From: Liopterus haemorrhoidalis
Taxonomy: Eukaryota; Arthropoda; Insecta; Coleoptera; Dytiscidae
Assembly: GCA_963971575.1 (NCBI GenBank)
Contig: OZ020611.1
Span: forward strand, 25,341,279-25,405,278
Reading direction: 5' to 3'
DNA length: 64,000 bases
The position numbers were made by a program, and so were the translations under genes. Under the pieces are notes generated by a model, which worked only from the letters and a program-made list of their open reading frames with translations, had not been told where the DNA came from and did no database searches. This document shows, piece by piece, positions 10,651-22,458 of the stretch (position 1 is the first letter of the stretch; each line of letters begins with the position of its first letter).

Positions 10651-11060
10651 ATTTTTTTCTAGAAAAAATAGACAAGGGATAATCTCGTCAGTAATAATGA
10701 CCCCATTTGAAAATGGGAAAAGCTGAAGAAGAAGAAGAAAATTAATCCAAAAATTTCGACCGCAGGTTGTTATCTCTAATCTTTTTTGAGTTAGGGTTTT
10801 TTAATTCACTATTTTCACAAATTATGTAATTTATGCCATTAGAAAAAAATGTCGCAATCTCAAAACGCGTTAAACGAATAAAGTCCCAATTTTTTTTCTA
10901 GACTAAATAAACTCTACGTCTCCGTTACCGTCTCTAACCGTTTTTTGAGTTATGAACCCACAATTTTTACAATTTATGTAAATTATACCATTGAAAAAAT
11001 TGTCGTAATCTCAAAACGCGTTATATGATTAAAGCCCCAAATTTATTGTAAGAAATAAAG
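10428..11060 (+). repeat. Imperfect tandem repeat, units of about 155-225 bp
   Basis: Four successive units share an ordered set: (A)TGCCATT...., CTCAAAACGC then TAAACGA(A/T)TAA, a C-rich AAAGCCCC-type segment, TTTTTCTAGA(C)TAAATA, GTTTTTTGAGTT and TTTTCACAAAT(T)ATGTAA. Starts are near 10425, 10604, 10830 and 10985. Units differ by insertions and by 20-25% substitution, so the array is old. It extends repeat R2 at its right side. Confidence 0.65.
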
Positions 11061-11839
11061 TATTTGATCAGTCTGTTTACCAAAGTGAATATGTTTGCTT
11101 GTGAATTTACTTTCAGTGAATTTACCAAATTTATTGTGTGGCACAGAAAACTGGACACTCGTCATAGCCAACGTAGAGATGCTAAAACCCGCATAAAGGC
11201 AGATAGAGAAGGTAATGAGTGGCATAAAACACGAGAAAAATATATAAATTAAAGGATGCGACCAATTTCCAAAATTGCTGACGTCGTTATTGGAGCTGCT
11301 TTGCTAAAATGAACCTACGCTGGAGCGCTAAAATCCAGGGCTAAAAGTGACCCAAACTACGAGCCGAAAAGTTTTGAACTGACTTTATTATGAACACAAA
11401 AGATGAAGCACAATGACGGAAGGGGAAGACCATCAATGCAATAGTATGATTTGATTTCGAAAGAGCTGCTGATTCTAGACTAGCTTTGATCCGTATAGCT
11501 GTAAATGTACAATAGTTAAATAGAAAGAGTTTTTGAAGGCCTATACTAAAAACTGGATATGAGCGGCTTAAGATGAATTAAAACAAGAAGAATAGTGATT
11601 ACAGAATTACAACAGATATTGTTTTGTACGACTGTAAATCAATGTTGGTTCTACCTAGAGATGGGAACGATATTTTCGAAATATCGATACTTTAGAAAAA
11701 TATATCGATATATTTATATCGATATTTGAAATACGATATATCGCGCAAAATATCGATATTCGCTCAAAATATCGGCATTCTTGTAGATTTTTTACATTTA
11801 AATATATGCTGTTCCCGTTTGTAAAAACAAACTATAGGC

Positions 11840-12338
11840 CAGTGGTTCCCAAAATTTTTCGGTTCCGGGCGCCCTTGGTGTACTAAAATTTTCCCGCGGC
11901 GCCTCAAATCAATACATTCAATTTTTCATTTTATTTTATTAGACAGTTGAAAATATGAAACTATAAGTGATGAACTAAATAAAAAAATTAAAAAATCAGC
12001 TGTGGCCACCACAGGACCGACCGCCATTACAAAGTACTTGTTTAATTTATGCTGCTTTATCAAAAAATGTCTAAAATAAAAGTTGATAACTACTGCTTTT
12101 ATAGCAACTTTTGTTAAATAAATTTTTTCGCAATATTTCTCTGTTGTAAAATATTCGCAAAAATCTTAAAACCGACACGAGTAATCTCCCATTTCTAGTT
12201 AACCGATTTTTACCAAAAGTTGATCAACTCGTGTCATAATGTCAAAAGCTTAAATATTAAGTTTCATAAAAATCCTTTTAGCCGTATTTGCTCTGCACGT
12301 GTACACGGAACGACAGACAGACCAACAGACAGACAGAC

Positions 12339-12371
<33 letters not shown>

Positions 12372-12599
12372 TACAGGCATGCTAAAAATAGTCAAAACGT
12401 TATATAGAGACCTCAATTCGTGGAGATCCATTGAAATCTCGAAATGTCAAAATCGGCATGATCACAATACCTCCCTTATATATGTTGGCGGTCGGTAAAA
12501 AAAGGTCCTCACTTTTAGACTATAAAGTGATCATACAAGAAAAGGTCCTTGGTGTTCGCGGCGCCCCAGGGCGCCGCGTTGCACAGTTGGGAAAAGCTG
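11840..12599. mobile_element. hAT element nested inside the outer hAT
   Basis: The ends CAGTGGTTCCCAAAA and (inverted) CAGCTTTTCCCAAC are bounded by a perfect 8-bp duplication CTATAGGC (11832-11839 and 12600-12607). It contains an (ACAG)n microsatellite and a perfect GC-only hairpin (CGCGGCGCCC/GGGCGCCGCG, 12557-12578) close to the right end. There is no transposase frame. Confidence 0.92.
12311..12370 (+). repeat. (ACAG)n microsatellite
   Basis: About 60 bp of ACAG units with a few substitutions, inside the nested hAT. Same repeat class, on the opposite strand, as the TCTG tract of the HINE-like elements, but in an unrelated context. Confidence 0.9.
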
Positions 12600-13324
12600 C
12601 TATAGGCTATTCCAAATGTTAAGGCGGAACTAGTTTTTGAAATCTAGTAATTTTTTAATAAAAATTTCCCATTTATTTATTTTTTTGTCTTCAAAATATG
12701 GAAAAATGTATTAAAATATTTGACATATGTCATTCGGTCACATACCAAACCTGAAACATGAAATAACCCAAGCAAGGTCCCTTTTCGTGACAACCTAATT
12801 TCGAAATTTCCATCTAATCGTTTGGAATAGCTTATAAGACGAAATTTTGATTTCAATAATTTGCGTATTTAAAATTTTAAATCATGTTGGTATTAAAAAA
12901 TTATAAAAAATGTCGTTTTCTTAATAATGATCATAACCAATAAATCTAAAGTCGGTTTTACAGCGTAAGGAATATTTTTAATTGACATTTAAAGTCCGTA
13001 AAACACTATAAAAGTAACAAAAAAAAAAACTGGTTTGTCCTTACAAAACTGAAAAGCATATACGTATATATTTAACTAAGAGAGAAGTTAACTAGGAAAA
13101 TATTAGAAAGTCTGTTGGTAGCTGGGTGAGTACCAACTGTAAAGTGATTATCTGTCAAAAACTGTAATTTATATATCTTACATGTTACGTGTTAGTTATT
13201 TCGATACATCGAAAATATCGATATTTTCACTTCGATATAAATCGAATATCGACATCACACTTACGATATATCGAATCGCGCATATATCGATATTCACTAA
13301 TAAATTCCCATCCCTAGTTCTACC

Positions 13325-16245
13325 TAACTGAGATTAGACTGGTATATGTTTCAATTTTTTTTTAAAGACCAATTGTATTTTATAAATAACTTATTCATTC
13401 TGACTCCTAGTGGAAATAAGTGTCCAAATTAATCCATTTCTTATATGAAATATCATAGTATGTCTTCTGTTTAATGTGAACACCCTGTATGTGTATGATG
13501 GCAGCTATTTATAAAAGCAATCGGTAATTTTATTTGAAATTATAATTACGAATATGGAATGCCGATTCAATATAGACATGAGATATTGACTGCATAACAT
13601 AGCCGTTTCTTTCTCTCCATTCCCAACTCGCAAAAAACACAAATAATTTCATAATTGCCTGTGTCAGATCACAATGCTAATGGAATATCTGTATTACGTC
13701 TCTTTTTGATCGCAATTGCTGTTTAATTATGTATAGCGTTAACAGCCTAGAATTTTTGTTTTTATAAAGTTGATTTTTGTAAAACATGACTGAATATGGA
13801 AAATTAATAAATCAATAAAGAATTTATTTAAGATTGAATATATTGACGACGTCTGGGCTTGCTAGATGCCACACCTTTTATTCATACCTTATTAGGCCTT
13901 TTAGTTACACTTTAATGTTTATGTTTAATGATGTTTTAAATGGATACTCGCCATTAAATATCAATTAGCATACATTATCGTAATAATTGATATATTTATT
14001 ACTTGGAACGGATATTTTTGATTTTTGCTGTATTAAAATCAATGTAAAATTGTAATTAATTCTGAGATAGTTTAACTGTTTAAATATGTGGATGTGGATT
14101 GCACCTGAAGTCTAGAGGTCATGAACCCTGTAATAATTGAAATAAAAATAGAATATCTTGCATAAAATGTAATAAAAGTTTAAATATGCTGGATTGAGAA
14201 GTTGTGTTTTGAACTGGCCTAAGGTGCAGCCCCGTAGTATGTATGGAGCATTTCTGTAAAGGCGGTAATTTTGGTATTATATCAGAAATAAAATTTTATT
14301 ATTAAATTCTATATAATTATGCAATTAGCCTAAACTATTAAAAAATATTAAATGTTTAAAAAATAATCTATTTCTTAGGAAGAGCACTTAAGATAAGTGC
14401 TGGCATGTTTATTCGTACAACTTGAAACTAGTAAATTCTATATTAGTTTCAAAAGTATCAAATTATTAGATTAGACATATGCAGACTATGTGTGGAAAGC
14501 AATTAATCTTTTAAAAATAATTAATTTTGATTATTTTTCTAATGAGATTATACTATCTAAATTATTACCAATAAACTGTCACATAAGTGTTAAAGTAGAC
14601 CAGATGGCCAAGGATATTATGTGATATTTTCAGTGGAGCACTAGAATATCCCGAAGTGAGCCATGAGATTGAGACAAGTTTAAAGGCAGTCAAATTTTAG
14701 CCATGATGGGTTTTAATTTAAACTGTTGGTTGAGTCGAGTAGTAATAACAAGTGTATAAGAATGGAGAGACATTATTCAGAGACTTGGGGGTGACAATTA
14801 GTTTTTGGAGTGTCTAGTGAGGGTTTTGGTCCAGTGGACAAATAAGTGTTTCATGGAAAAAGTTTCACATGTGGTTTGTGAATATGTGTCTTTGAATTGG
14901 ATTGGCTATATCATGATAATTGTAAGTATAATATATACCGTGTTTAAAATAAACTGTATCGTTAAGTTAAGTAGGCTAGTTAAAATAATGATATTTATTC
15001 GTCCACCTTTAAATCCTTACCTAAGAATCATTGCAACCAGCTACTGAACCCGGCGAGTTCATATCCGAAACCTCTCGCAAATTATGAACTCATTATGTGG
15101 GAGCTCTTGGACTGTAGGATGTAGAAAGTAAGTACATTGAGGTATATCCATATATTTGACACATTTGTGGCATTTCTTTTTTATATAATGAAGGGTCCTT
15201 ACATTCCTCCCTTATTCAGTGATCTTTTTCTGGGTGCTTTTAGGGAATGACAGTAGAGAAAGTTGCTTAATCCTATACAGACTTAGCTGAGGTTTAGACA
15301 TTGCAATGAAATTGTGTCTCAATTCAAAAGAACATTCTTACCATATACTAGATTATTTGAATCCGACTGGATTATTTGAATTTTAACCATCATGACTGAC
15401 TACAAAATTATTTCTTTCCAATTTATAAATTTCAATTTTAAGAATTCTGATTGGCTTCAAAACTATATCTTTCCTACTGGTTAATTTAAAAAACCTTTTG
15501 TTTGCCATCCTATTTTCCAGCGGATACAGTTTAAAAATCTGATAAAATTCACGTAAAAGTAAGATGATGTGAATCGTAATACTAAGCTATGATTTTTTTC
15601 TCTTATTCACTATATTCCAGGAGATAGGTTTAAAAATCTGAACAAATCAAAATGATAAACCTAATTAGCCGGAAGTAGTGAATCATGAATTTATGATCAA
15701 CTTTAATTTTTTGTTATAGAATTGTTTTGCTAAAAAATTAATTGTATTTTAAAATTAATGTAGAGGATGAAATAAAAGGTCTTGAAACGAAAATCAGTTG
15801 GTTGGTCCGTTCTGGAAAATTGACAATAAAATAAGTTAGTTTATTTTATGGTCTATTTTTGAAGTGGGCATTCAAACAATCCGAATATTACGAAAATGGC
15901 GTAAATAAATAATAAACATATAAAATAATCGATTGAATAAATATTCTTTAAAAGTTACAGAATCATCAGACATTGAGTGTTTAATCAAATAGTTTGTCAG
16001 TTTATTAATGATATGAGTAATTTGTGGACACAGAAGCTCTGGTCAGTCAGTAATATATGTATATATTCCAGTGTGGTATCATCAAACAAACCGAAACAAT
16101 TGTAGCACTGAGATGGACTAACACAATAGCACTGAATATATTAATTATAATAGCTATCAGTGTTTAAGTGATTCAAATGAATTTGATGGAGTTGTGTTGA
16201 TACAATTAGTTCAGTGGCGCACAAATATTTAGATTTTAGTTTATC
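13325..16245. other. No recognisable feature
   Basis: About 2.9 kb of AT-rich sequence with no open frame that resembles a protein, no repeat shared with the rest of the window that I could see, and no terminal inverted repeats. The 80-codon frame at 14805-15047 has no recognisable motif. Confidence 0.6.
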
Positions 16246-16515
16246 TTTTAGCTCTAGTCTATCGTTTGGTTAGTCCGTTGTTCCCTTAGTTGCTTTTTTA
16301 AGTCTACTGATCTGTTAGTCTGCTGGTTCGTCGGTCTATTTAGTCAATTCAAATATATCGCTATTGATTTGTCATTGCAAGAGAACTATTTATATAAATG
16401 AAATCGAAACAAAGTTTAGACTTTCGTACCTGAATATGTCGATCATTTCTTTTAATGGTTCCGTTGGTTTATCGAATTATCTATCCAAAGGTCTGCTAGT
16501 ATATCAGTCTGAGGA
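16246..16515 (+). repeat. Degenerate GTCT/CTGT simple-sequence tract
   Basis: Scattered TCTATC, AGTCCGTT, AGTCTACTGATCTGTTAGTCTGC and GTCGGTCTA motifs form a decayed tetranucleotide tract on the plus strand. Comparable tracts occur at 17815-18050, 27470-27840 and 29570-29720. Confidence 0.55.
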
Positions 16516-17770
16516 TATTTATTTATTTATTTAAATTTACATCTGTCCTACGGAAAGAATCCAAATATGGACAGATACGTGGTAATAGTATATTTAAAGT
16601 TACAGTGTAATATATAAATTTAAGTAGTACTCTAAGTGTAATACATATAATACAAAAAAGTTCATACATATAAAATAAAATATAAAACAATAAAATGTAA
16701 AACATAAATAATATGGCAATAACATAAAGGTAATGTAAAAATAATAATAGAAATAGTTCAAAGGCCAACTGAGCAACGCAGGAACTGAGACGCTTAGAAA
16801 TAAAAATAAGAAAATTATGAAGATACTAAAAGAGATCAATATGTTCAATATCTGTATGATAATATGAACACATGCGGTTAATTGGGGACCTAAGAAAGAG
16901 ATTAGTACGCGCATGCGGTATATAAAAAAGTAGTGGGTTACGAGTGTGGGCATATGGGGTATGGAAACTTAAAAGTTGAAGAAGTGCAGGATCATCAGTT
17001 TTATTAGATATTAATTTTTTTAAGCATGACAATGAATTGATTTCTCGGCGTTTGTATAATGGTTTGGTTGAAAAATTTAAAGCAGGGAGTCATAAGGAAG
17101 TTCAGCAGGAGAGTAAGTTCACATGACTTTAAAATAAATAAATTTAATAAATGTATGCTGGATCTTTTCCAAAGAATTCTTCTGGACGTCGTATATTTGA
17201 TCCCAGACTACGGAGCAATATTCAAGTTTGGATCGAATAAAGGGATAATACAAAGTAGAAATGGCAGCAAATTCCTGGTATTACGAATAAAAAAACTAAG
17301 CATTTTAGACAATGAGGCGCACATATAATCTATGTGTAGATCAAATGTGAGCTTTTCATCAAACACTACTCCCAAGTCTTTAATTTTATGACATCGAGTT
17401 AGATGGTGATTAGCGTACAGCATACGAGTAATGGATGGAGGGTGTTTAACGGGTAAAAGACAGAATTTTACATTTAGATAAATTAAGTTTAAGTTGCTTA
17501 GTATTACATAATTCACTTATACGTTTAAGATCGTTTTGGAGTATGTGCCAATCATCAACAGAGGAAATTATTTTATATATCTTAAGATCATCTGCAAGAA
17601 GTAAATGCTCGGTAGTAATAACGGCATTAATATTATTTATGAACATTAAGAAGAGAAGAGGTCCAAGGTTCGACCCTTGTGGAACAGCTGACTGGATATG
17701 CCGATTTGGAAGTCTATTAATTGTATGTTTGACAGACTCGGGGTTGATTGGTTTGTAAATCAGTCTATTA
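16516..17770 (-). pseudogene. LINE (I/jockey-type) reverse transcriptase pseudogene
   Basis: Read on the minus strand the order is: SAVPQGSNLGPLLFLMFIN (RT motif 4/5), LLLADDLKIYK (the catalytic [Y/F]ADD motif with the Asp pair kept), LKLNLSKCKILSFTR, then in a second frame KIKDLGVVFDEKLTFDLHI, and further on LRSPINRMCSYYH near the C-terminus (about 16880). The frames shift near 17510 and around 17060-17210, so the protein is broken. The RT palm before VPQGS is missing. The element ends at 16516-16540 in an (AAAT)n tail on the minus strand, as expected for a 5'-truncated LINE. The upstream side abuts a degenerate GTCT tract. Confidence 0.85.
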
Positions 17771-17814
17771 ATTTTCTTGTTCCATGGTCGACAGAATTTT
17801 GATCTACACATCGG

Positions 17815-18050
17815 TATCAAAATTCTGCTGGTATTTTTGTCTGTTTGTCTTTCTATCATCTATCTATTACATATTTATTCGTTTGTTAGTCTGTCTATCA
17901 TTGATCATTGGATTTGTTGTTCTGTCAGTCAGTCGGAGTGTCAGTTTGTTGGAAAATTTATCTGTTGCTAGTCGGTCGGCTAGCCCGGTCTTTATTGGTT
18001 TCTTCGCCTATCAGTCGGTTTGTTGTCAACTTGTAAGTCTGAGAACAGCA
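17815..18050 (+). repeat. Degenerate GTCT/CTGT tract
   Basis: GTCTGTTTGTCTTTCTATC, GTTAGTCTGTCTATC, TCTGTCAGTCAGTCGG and similar motifs mark a long decayed tetranucleotide microsatellite on the plus strand directly upstream of the hAT MITE. Confidence 0.65.
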
Positions 18051-18061
18051 ATGTTCTAAAG

Positions 18062-18353
18062 TAATGGTGTCCAACCTTTTCCAATAATAGGACCATATTA
18101 AATTCTATGATATGTTTCAAGGGCCGTATTGAGTTTGACAAGGGACAGATATTTAAAGTTCACTTGTAGACAGGAGGTATCAATTCTAAAAATTCATTTC
18201 GAACAGAGGAAGAAATTTTGAAAATCTATTGAGGATGGGGTAGGGGAGAAATTCATAAAATCACTTGAGGATGAAGGTGCAGAAATTTTGTATGGGTTGT
18301 TTGAAAGTTGTTGCCGTCCGAATCCAGCCCATGGGCTGTTGGGTAGACGTTAC
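18062..18353. mobile_element. hAT MITE
   Basis: The 292-bp element is flanked by the direct repeat TGTTCTAAAG (18052-18061 and 18354-18363), which includes an 8-bp hAT-type duplication. Ends TAATGGTGTCCAACC and (inverted) GTAACGTCTACCCAAC are imperfect inverted repeats. The CCAGCCCATGGGCTG block near the right end is typical of hAT MITEs. No coding capacity. Confidence 0.75.
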
Positions 18354-18369
18354 TGTTCTAAAGCATGGG

Positions 18370-19145
18370 CATACCTCATTATTATACAAAATGTAATTCT
18401 ATTTTTTCTTTGTCTGTTAAGAAAACGAATTCTGCTATTAACTCTCCGATTAACCGAATTTGTTGTCAAAGTTGCATTAATTTGCAACTTTATATTAATA
18501 CGTATATTTCAGTCATGTCTGTCATCTTTGTATTCCGAAAATGGCATTATAAACAGAAATATGTGTTAATAAAGTAGATTTTTTAAATAATAACGAGTGT
18601 TCTTATTATTTCTTATATTAAACTGTTATGAACAGTTAGCCACCAGCGATTCAAAATCTAAATCTAATTTTTTGCTCATAGACAAATTGTGATCTGAATA
18701 TGTAACCGATATTGTAATAGGTCTGGTTTTTTAATCTAATATTTGTTGATTAACAGCAGCTGAAAACCGTAGGCTACTGTGATCATCTCTGATCTGTGAT
18801 TAGGATTTCGGGAGTGAATATGAACACACACTGATTTCGATTAAAATTATAACACCAGTAATGATGACTGTGCAGCTTCTGGCAATAATTTCACTTCCTT
18901 TTATAGTTTGCGACTGTCATTAATTTATCACAGTGCTAGTTTGTTGTGGATACGTATTGTTGTCTGACAGATAGAAAACAATTAGTCTTTGGCTGGCAGC
19001 TACAGCCATGCCGCTCACTCTATTGTTGCTGCACGGACAATTGGAAGCGAAGACTGCTAAGAGCTGTCTGCTTACACACCTATATTGCTTCTCAAAGGCG
19101 GACGCACTTAACAACACCCAACAACAGGAACGGATTTAAAAATAT
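18370..19145. other. No recognisable feature
   Basis: AT-rich sequence without repeats or protein motifs that I can name. Confidence 0.5.
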
Positions 19146-19148
19146 TAA

Positions 19149-19150
<2 letters not shown>

Positions 19151-19193
<43 letters not shown>

Positions 19194-19205
19194 CTCTTTC
19201 CCTCT
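19151..19205 (+). repeat. (TC)n microsatellite
   Basis: TC dinucleotides run from about 19151 to 19185, then an imperfect TCTCTTTC tract. Confidence 0.9.
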
Positions 19206-19399
19206 CTGTCTCTCCGTATCAGGTCTTTTCAGGTATCCCCAATACTAGATGCAGAAACACACCTGAAACAACCGGTGAAACATCTGGTTATGTTAGAATG
19301 TCTGGTTCGTACAGACATGTAAAATTATAAAGTTCGACGGATTAAGAGATATATTCCTTACAATACCAAGTTCATGCTGCAAGAGAAGGCCACCATAAC

Positions 19400-19448
19400 A
19401 GTTAGTTAGTTAAAATTTTTGGCGTAAGGCACCTACGGCAATTTTACC
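19400..19448 (+). repeat. Copy of the AGTTAGTTAAAATTTTTGGCG retroelement motif
   Basis: TTAGTTAGTTAAAATTTTTGG occurs here and at 38877-38900, where it begins a short insertion with long target duplications. Here it continues CGTAAGGCACCTACGGCAA. It is probably the end of a retroposon; the limits are not visible at this site. Confidence 0.45.
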
Positions 19449-19671
19449 TTGAATAAAAAATGTCACAATAAGGGTCAGTCATAAGCTAAACTTGAATATA
19501 GGAGTCATAAGCTAAACTAAAGCTTATGGGGGCTTAGGGTACGCACTTTAGAGGTCTTAGTGGTTGAATTATTTTTTACTTTATCTATTTGTGTGCCTGG
19601 CTTTTGGAAGATGGTATAGTAAAAGTATAATATAGCTTGGTCATAATAAAAGAGTACTTGCAGATGGACTA

Positions 19672-20034
19672 TTGATGGCATGGTTCTATTTTGAACCAAC
19701 TTCATATTTCGAATATCAAATTGTAGTTATGGCACATTTATTATGGAGCGTTTGCCCATATAATAGCCATGTTATTATTACTAAACTCTCAGAAAATTGC
19801 GATGAAGTCCATTTCAACCCCAGCGGGAAACAAACAAAACAGCCGATATTGGAAATATACAAATTTGCCAGTGGTTCATCAGCGACCATTGCACAGAGTA
19901 ACAATGTGCTGTTGAATTTGGTCAGGAAGGTAGTTGGAATCTTTAAATACTCTGCGAATGCTGTAAATATTAATAGCGACCATTATCTTGACAATGGCGA
20001 GATGATCATCACAAAATTATATGAAATTGTTTAG
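19672..20034 (+). other. Unassigned open frame, 120 codons
   Basis: One of the longer frames not explained by a transposon. It includes a mixed-composition stretch (HVIITKLSENCDEVHFNPSG, then LEIYKFASGSSATIAQSNN). No domain, signal peptide or membrane segment is convincing, and no splice context was established. It may be an exon, an old retroelement piece or chance. Confidence 0.2.
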
Positions 20035-20639
20035 AAAAAACATTTACTTACCCGTAACGCCGGCACAGATGTTTTATTTTCGGACACCGTGCCTAGGCCC
20101 CGCGTTCAAATTTTTTTATGCATTTCAGAAATTTCATTAAAAAATATAAAGTTATAATTTTACTTTTTTAAGAAATGCGATTTATCTTGAATATATATAG
20201 ACTAAATATAAAAAATATTAGTTATTCCAGAAAACTACTTTTTTCTTTTTTAGAGGCCTCTCAAATGAACTCATTTAGAGCCCCGTAAAACTACCAGCTA
20301 AATGGCTGGGATTTCAGTACGATGTAGTTACATGTCACAGAGCTCCAGAATTTCTTTCTCTGTTGTTGACTATTTAACTAAATGCTCATCGACAAGTCCT
20401 TTAACGCATCTATCAACAAGTCAACGTTGGTTGAATAATCGAGCAGCTTTAGTTAAAATATGCTGAAAATTGTGTAAATATTAGGAGAAATGTTTTTAAA
20501 AAAGCTCGCATTTTTGTGGCAGAAAGATGCGGGCATTTGTTGAACAATACATCCACGTAAAGTGTGATTCAAATTTTAAAAAATCTTCGTAGTCTTCTAG
20601 AAAAATATTGTCATGTGGGTGGTTTGATTGAATGACAAC

Positions 20640-20900
20640 TATATATCCAATTTACAATGTAATAGTATGAATTTGTCCATGGAGTTGGAGAAGTCTTCGG
20701 TCCACCCCGCGTTAGCCAGGATCGTCTTGGACCTATCTCCGTGGCGGGGGGTATCCATCAGGGAGTCGAAGAGCCTGGAGAAGACTTCTACCACTCACAT
20801 GGTACTACTTGCTTGGCCACCAGCTGTACGAGTATCTGACGTTGGTGTCTCGGTCGTCACCGTGTGGACTGGTACATGTAGAGGAGTTGGCTAGGTTCCT
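20640..20900 (+). other. GC-rich island with 88-codon frame, function unknown
   Basis: The segment is clearly richer in G and C than its surroundings. The frame (20628-20894) contains ALARIVLDLSPWRGVSIRES and is rich in V, S and T, but I recognise no family. Composition suggests former coding or transposon sequence. Confidence 0.25.
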
Positions 20901-22455
20901 CTGCCCCAATACCGTGCGACATCCATGCATTTGTACTACTGGTTGACCTAGTTCCAATATTCATTCCTCATGACAAATATTTCCTTATAACGAAAATGCA
21001 GCGTATGCATTTCGTAATCAGATAACATTAAGCAAACAGCTAAGCGTCAGAATGTCTAGATGTCGCAATCCTGACCTAGGATTATCTTTGTGGCATTATC
21101 ACGTATTTACGTCTTACAATAAATTTGGAAACACCACTGATCTATTGAGGAAATCTAAATTTTTCATTAAACAGTTTCAAATTGTTTATATATTTAATTT
21201 ATTATAAAATAATAAGTAAAAATAAAAACATCCACTGTTAAAAATTAGGGTAGTAACCTTTATTCATTTTTGTTGTTATTAAATTATTTCCAACATGCCA
21301 TATATTGTTGTCTTTCTTTTCCATGGCTTACTCCAGCCTTTTTTTTTTTTTTCAATTACACGTTTTAATTGCAAGGTTCATATAAAGCATTTATATTAAA
21401 AATGTATTGTTCTGCATTTATAGAATTATTTGAAAATAAAGTTAATTTTGTTGACCATCCTATTTGGATATTTACAAAAGAGTGAAAATTCATAAAATGC
21501 TTCATAAAAAGTACGAAGTTGCAAACTTGATATCAAAGCTGAAAATAATATTTGATTAATTGAGGAAATAATATTGACAAAATCACTTTTTAAAGGCAGG
21601 GTTGATGATTTTTTCGAGCAGAAAGTATCTTCGCCGCTCCTGCACGTTAACAGAAGATACAATAGGTGACTGAGTATATTTGTATTGGAATGCCGTGACT
21701 TAACATTTCTGTCGTATCGTGCACTGGCAGCTTACAGTCGGAACTGTTAAAGAATCATGTTTACACAAATTATAATCGTGTAGAGTAAATGGGTTACGCT
21801 CCTCTCAATACTCCTCTCAGTACTCCGCTCACTGTATCTCTTATTGAAATTAACGTGTATCAGCTAACCTTAATATCAATACATATGGAAATTTAGAATC
21901 AATTTGATTGAATAGATATCAGGATGGCTTTGAATATTCATGTGTTTATATTTGTACAGTAGGTGTATCTCTTATACTCCTATTTAATTGTTACATATTG
22001 TGAAAGGTGTACGTTGTAAATTTAGAACAAATATAACAACATTTGTACATAATTACAATTTTGACATGTTATTCCTATCAGATTCCTAACTGATAGAAGT
22101 GAGAGTTCACGACAAAGATGGATTAAATCTGCTGGGGTCTTTGGCATTTAATGTCAATATGGCTTCACTAGTGTTGCGCAAATTCTTTTTGGTATCTAGT
22201 GTAATTTTGATCTCTTTTCCTCAAATCGCTTCAGGAGGAGGATACAGTAATTCATTATTTCCTTTGAGAACGCAAAAGTAGACATATAAAAATGTGGCTG
22301 AGGGGATAGATATTCATGAACGAGGAAAAAAATTAAGCCCCAATGGAGGCCTATAACAGCCGCCAAATCCGACACCCATTAAATCCGTTTCTGATTTACG
22401 TTCAAATTTTATCTAGGATTTGTAATTAGTTTTTAAATGGTGCTAAACGATCTTT
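20901..22455. other. Mostly featureless; short repeat at 21285-21375
   Basis: The only signal is a block at 21285-21375 (ATTGTTGTCTTTCTTTTCC, then GGCTTACTC and a T-run) that recurs at about 50690-50790 (ATTGCTGTCTTTTTCTTCC, GGCTTACTC). This is a shared old repeat of unknown class. The 60-codon frame at 22099-22281 has a hydrophobic segment but no recognisable family. Confidence 0.45.
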
Positions 22456-22458
22456 TTT

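Larger units (their letters stand above)
11656..13316. mobile_element. hAT element with TATCGATA-rich ends (outer)
   Basis: Terminal inverted repeats TAGAGATGGGAA and TTCCCATCCCTA are flanked by a perfect 8-bp duplication GTTCTACC (11648-11655 and 13317-13324). About 120 bp next to each end is packed with ATCGATA-type motifs (11665-11780 and 13195-13295), likely subterminal transposase-binding sites. There is no transposase frame. A second hAT is nested inside (11840-12599). Confidence 0.92.

Noticed and set aside
12220..12622. Overlapping plus-strand frames across the inner hAT
   Set aside because: They run through the ACAG tract and GC hairpin of a non-autonomous element and match no transposase.
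17059..17328. 89-codon plus-strand frame
   Set aside because: It is antisense to the minus-strand LINE RT and has no motif of its own.
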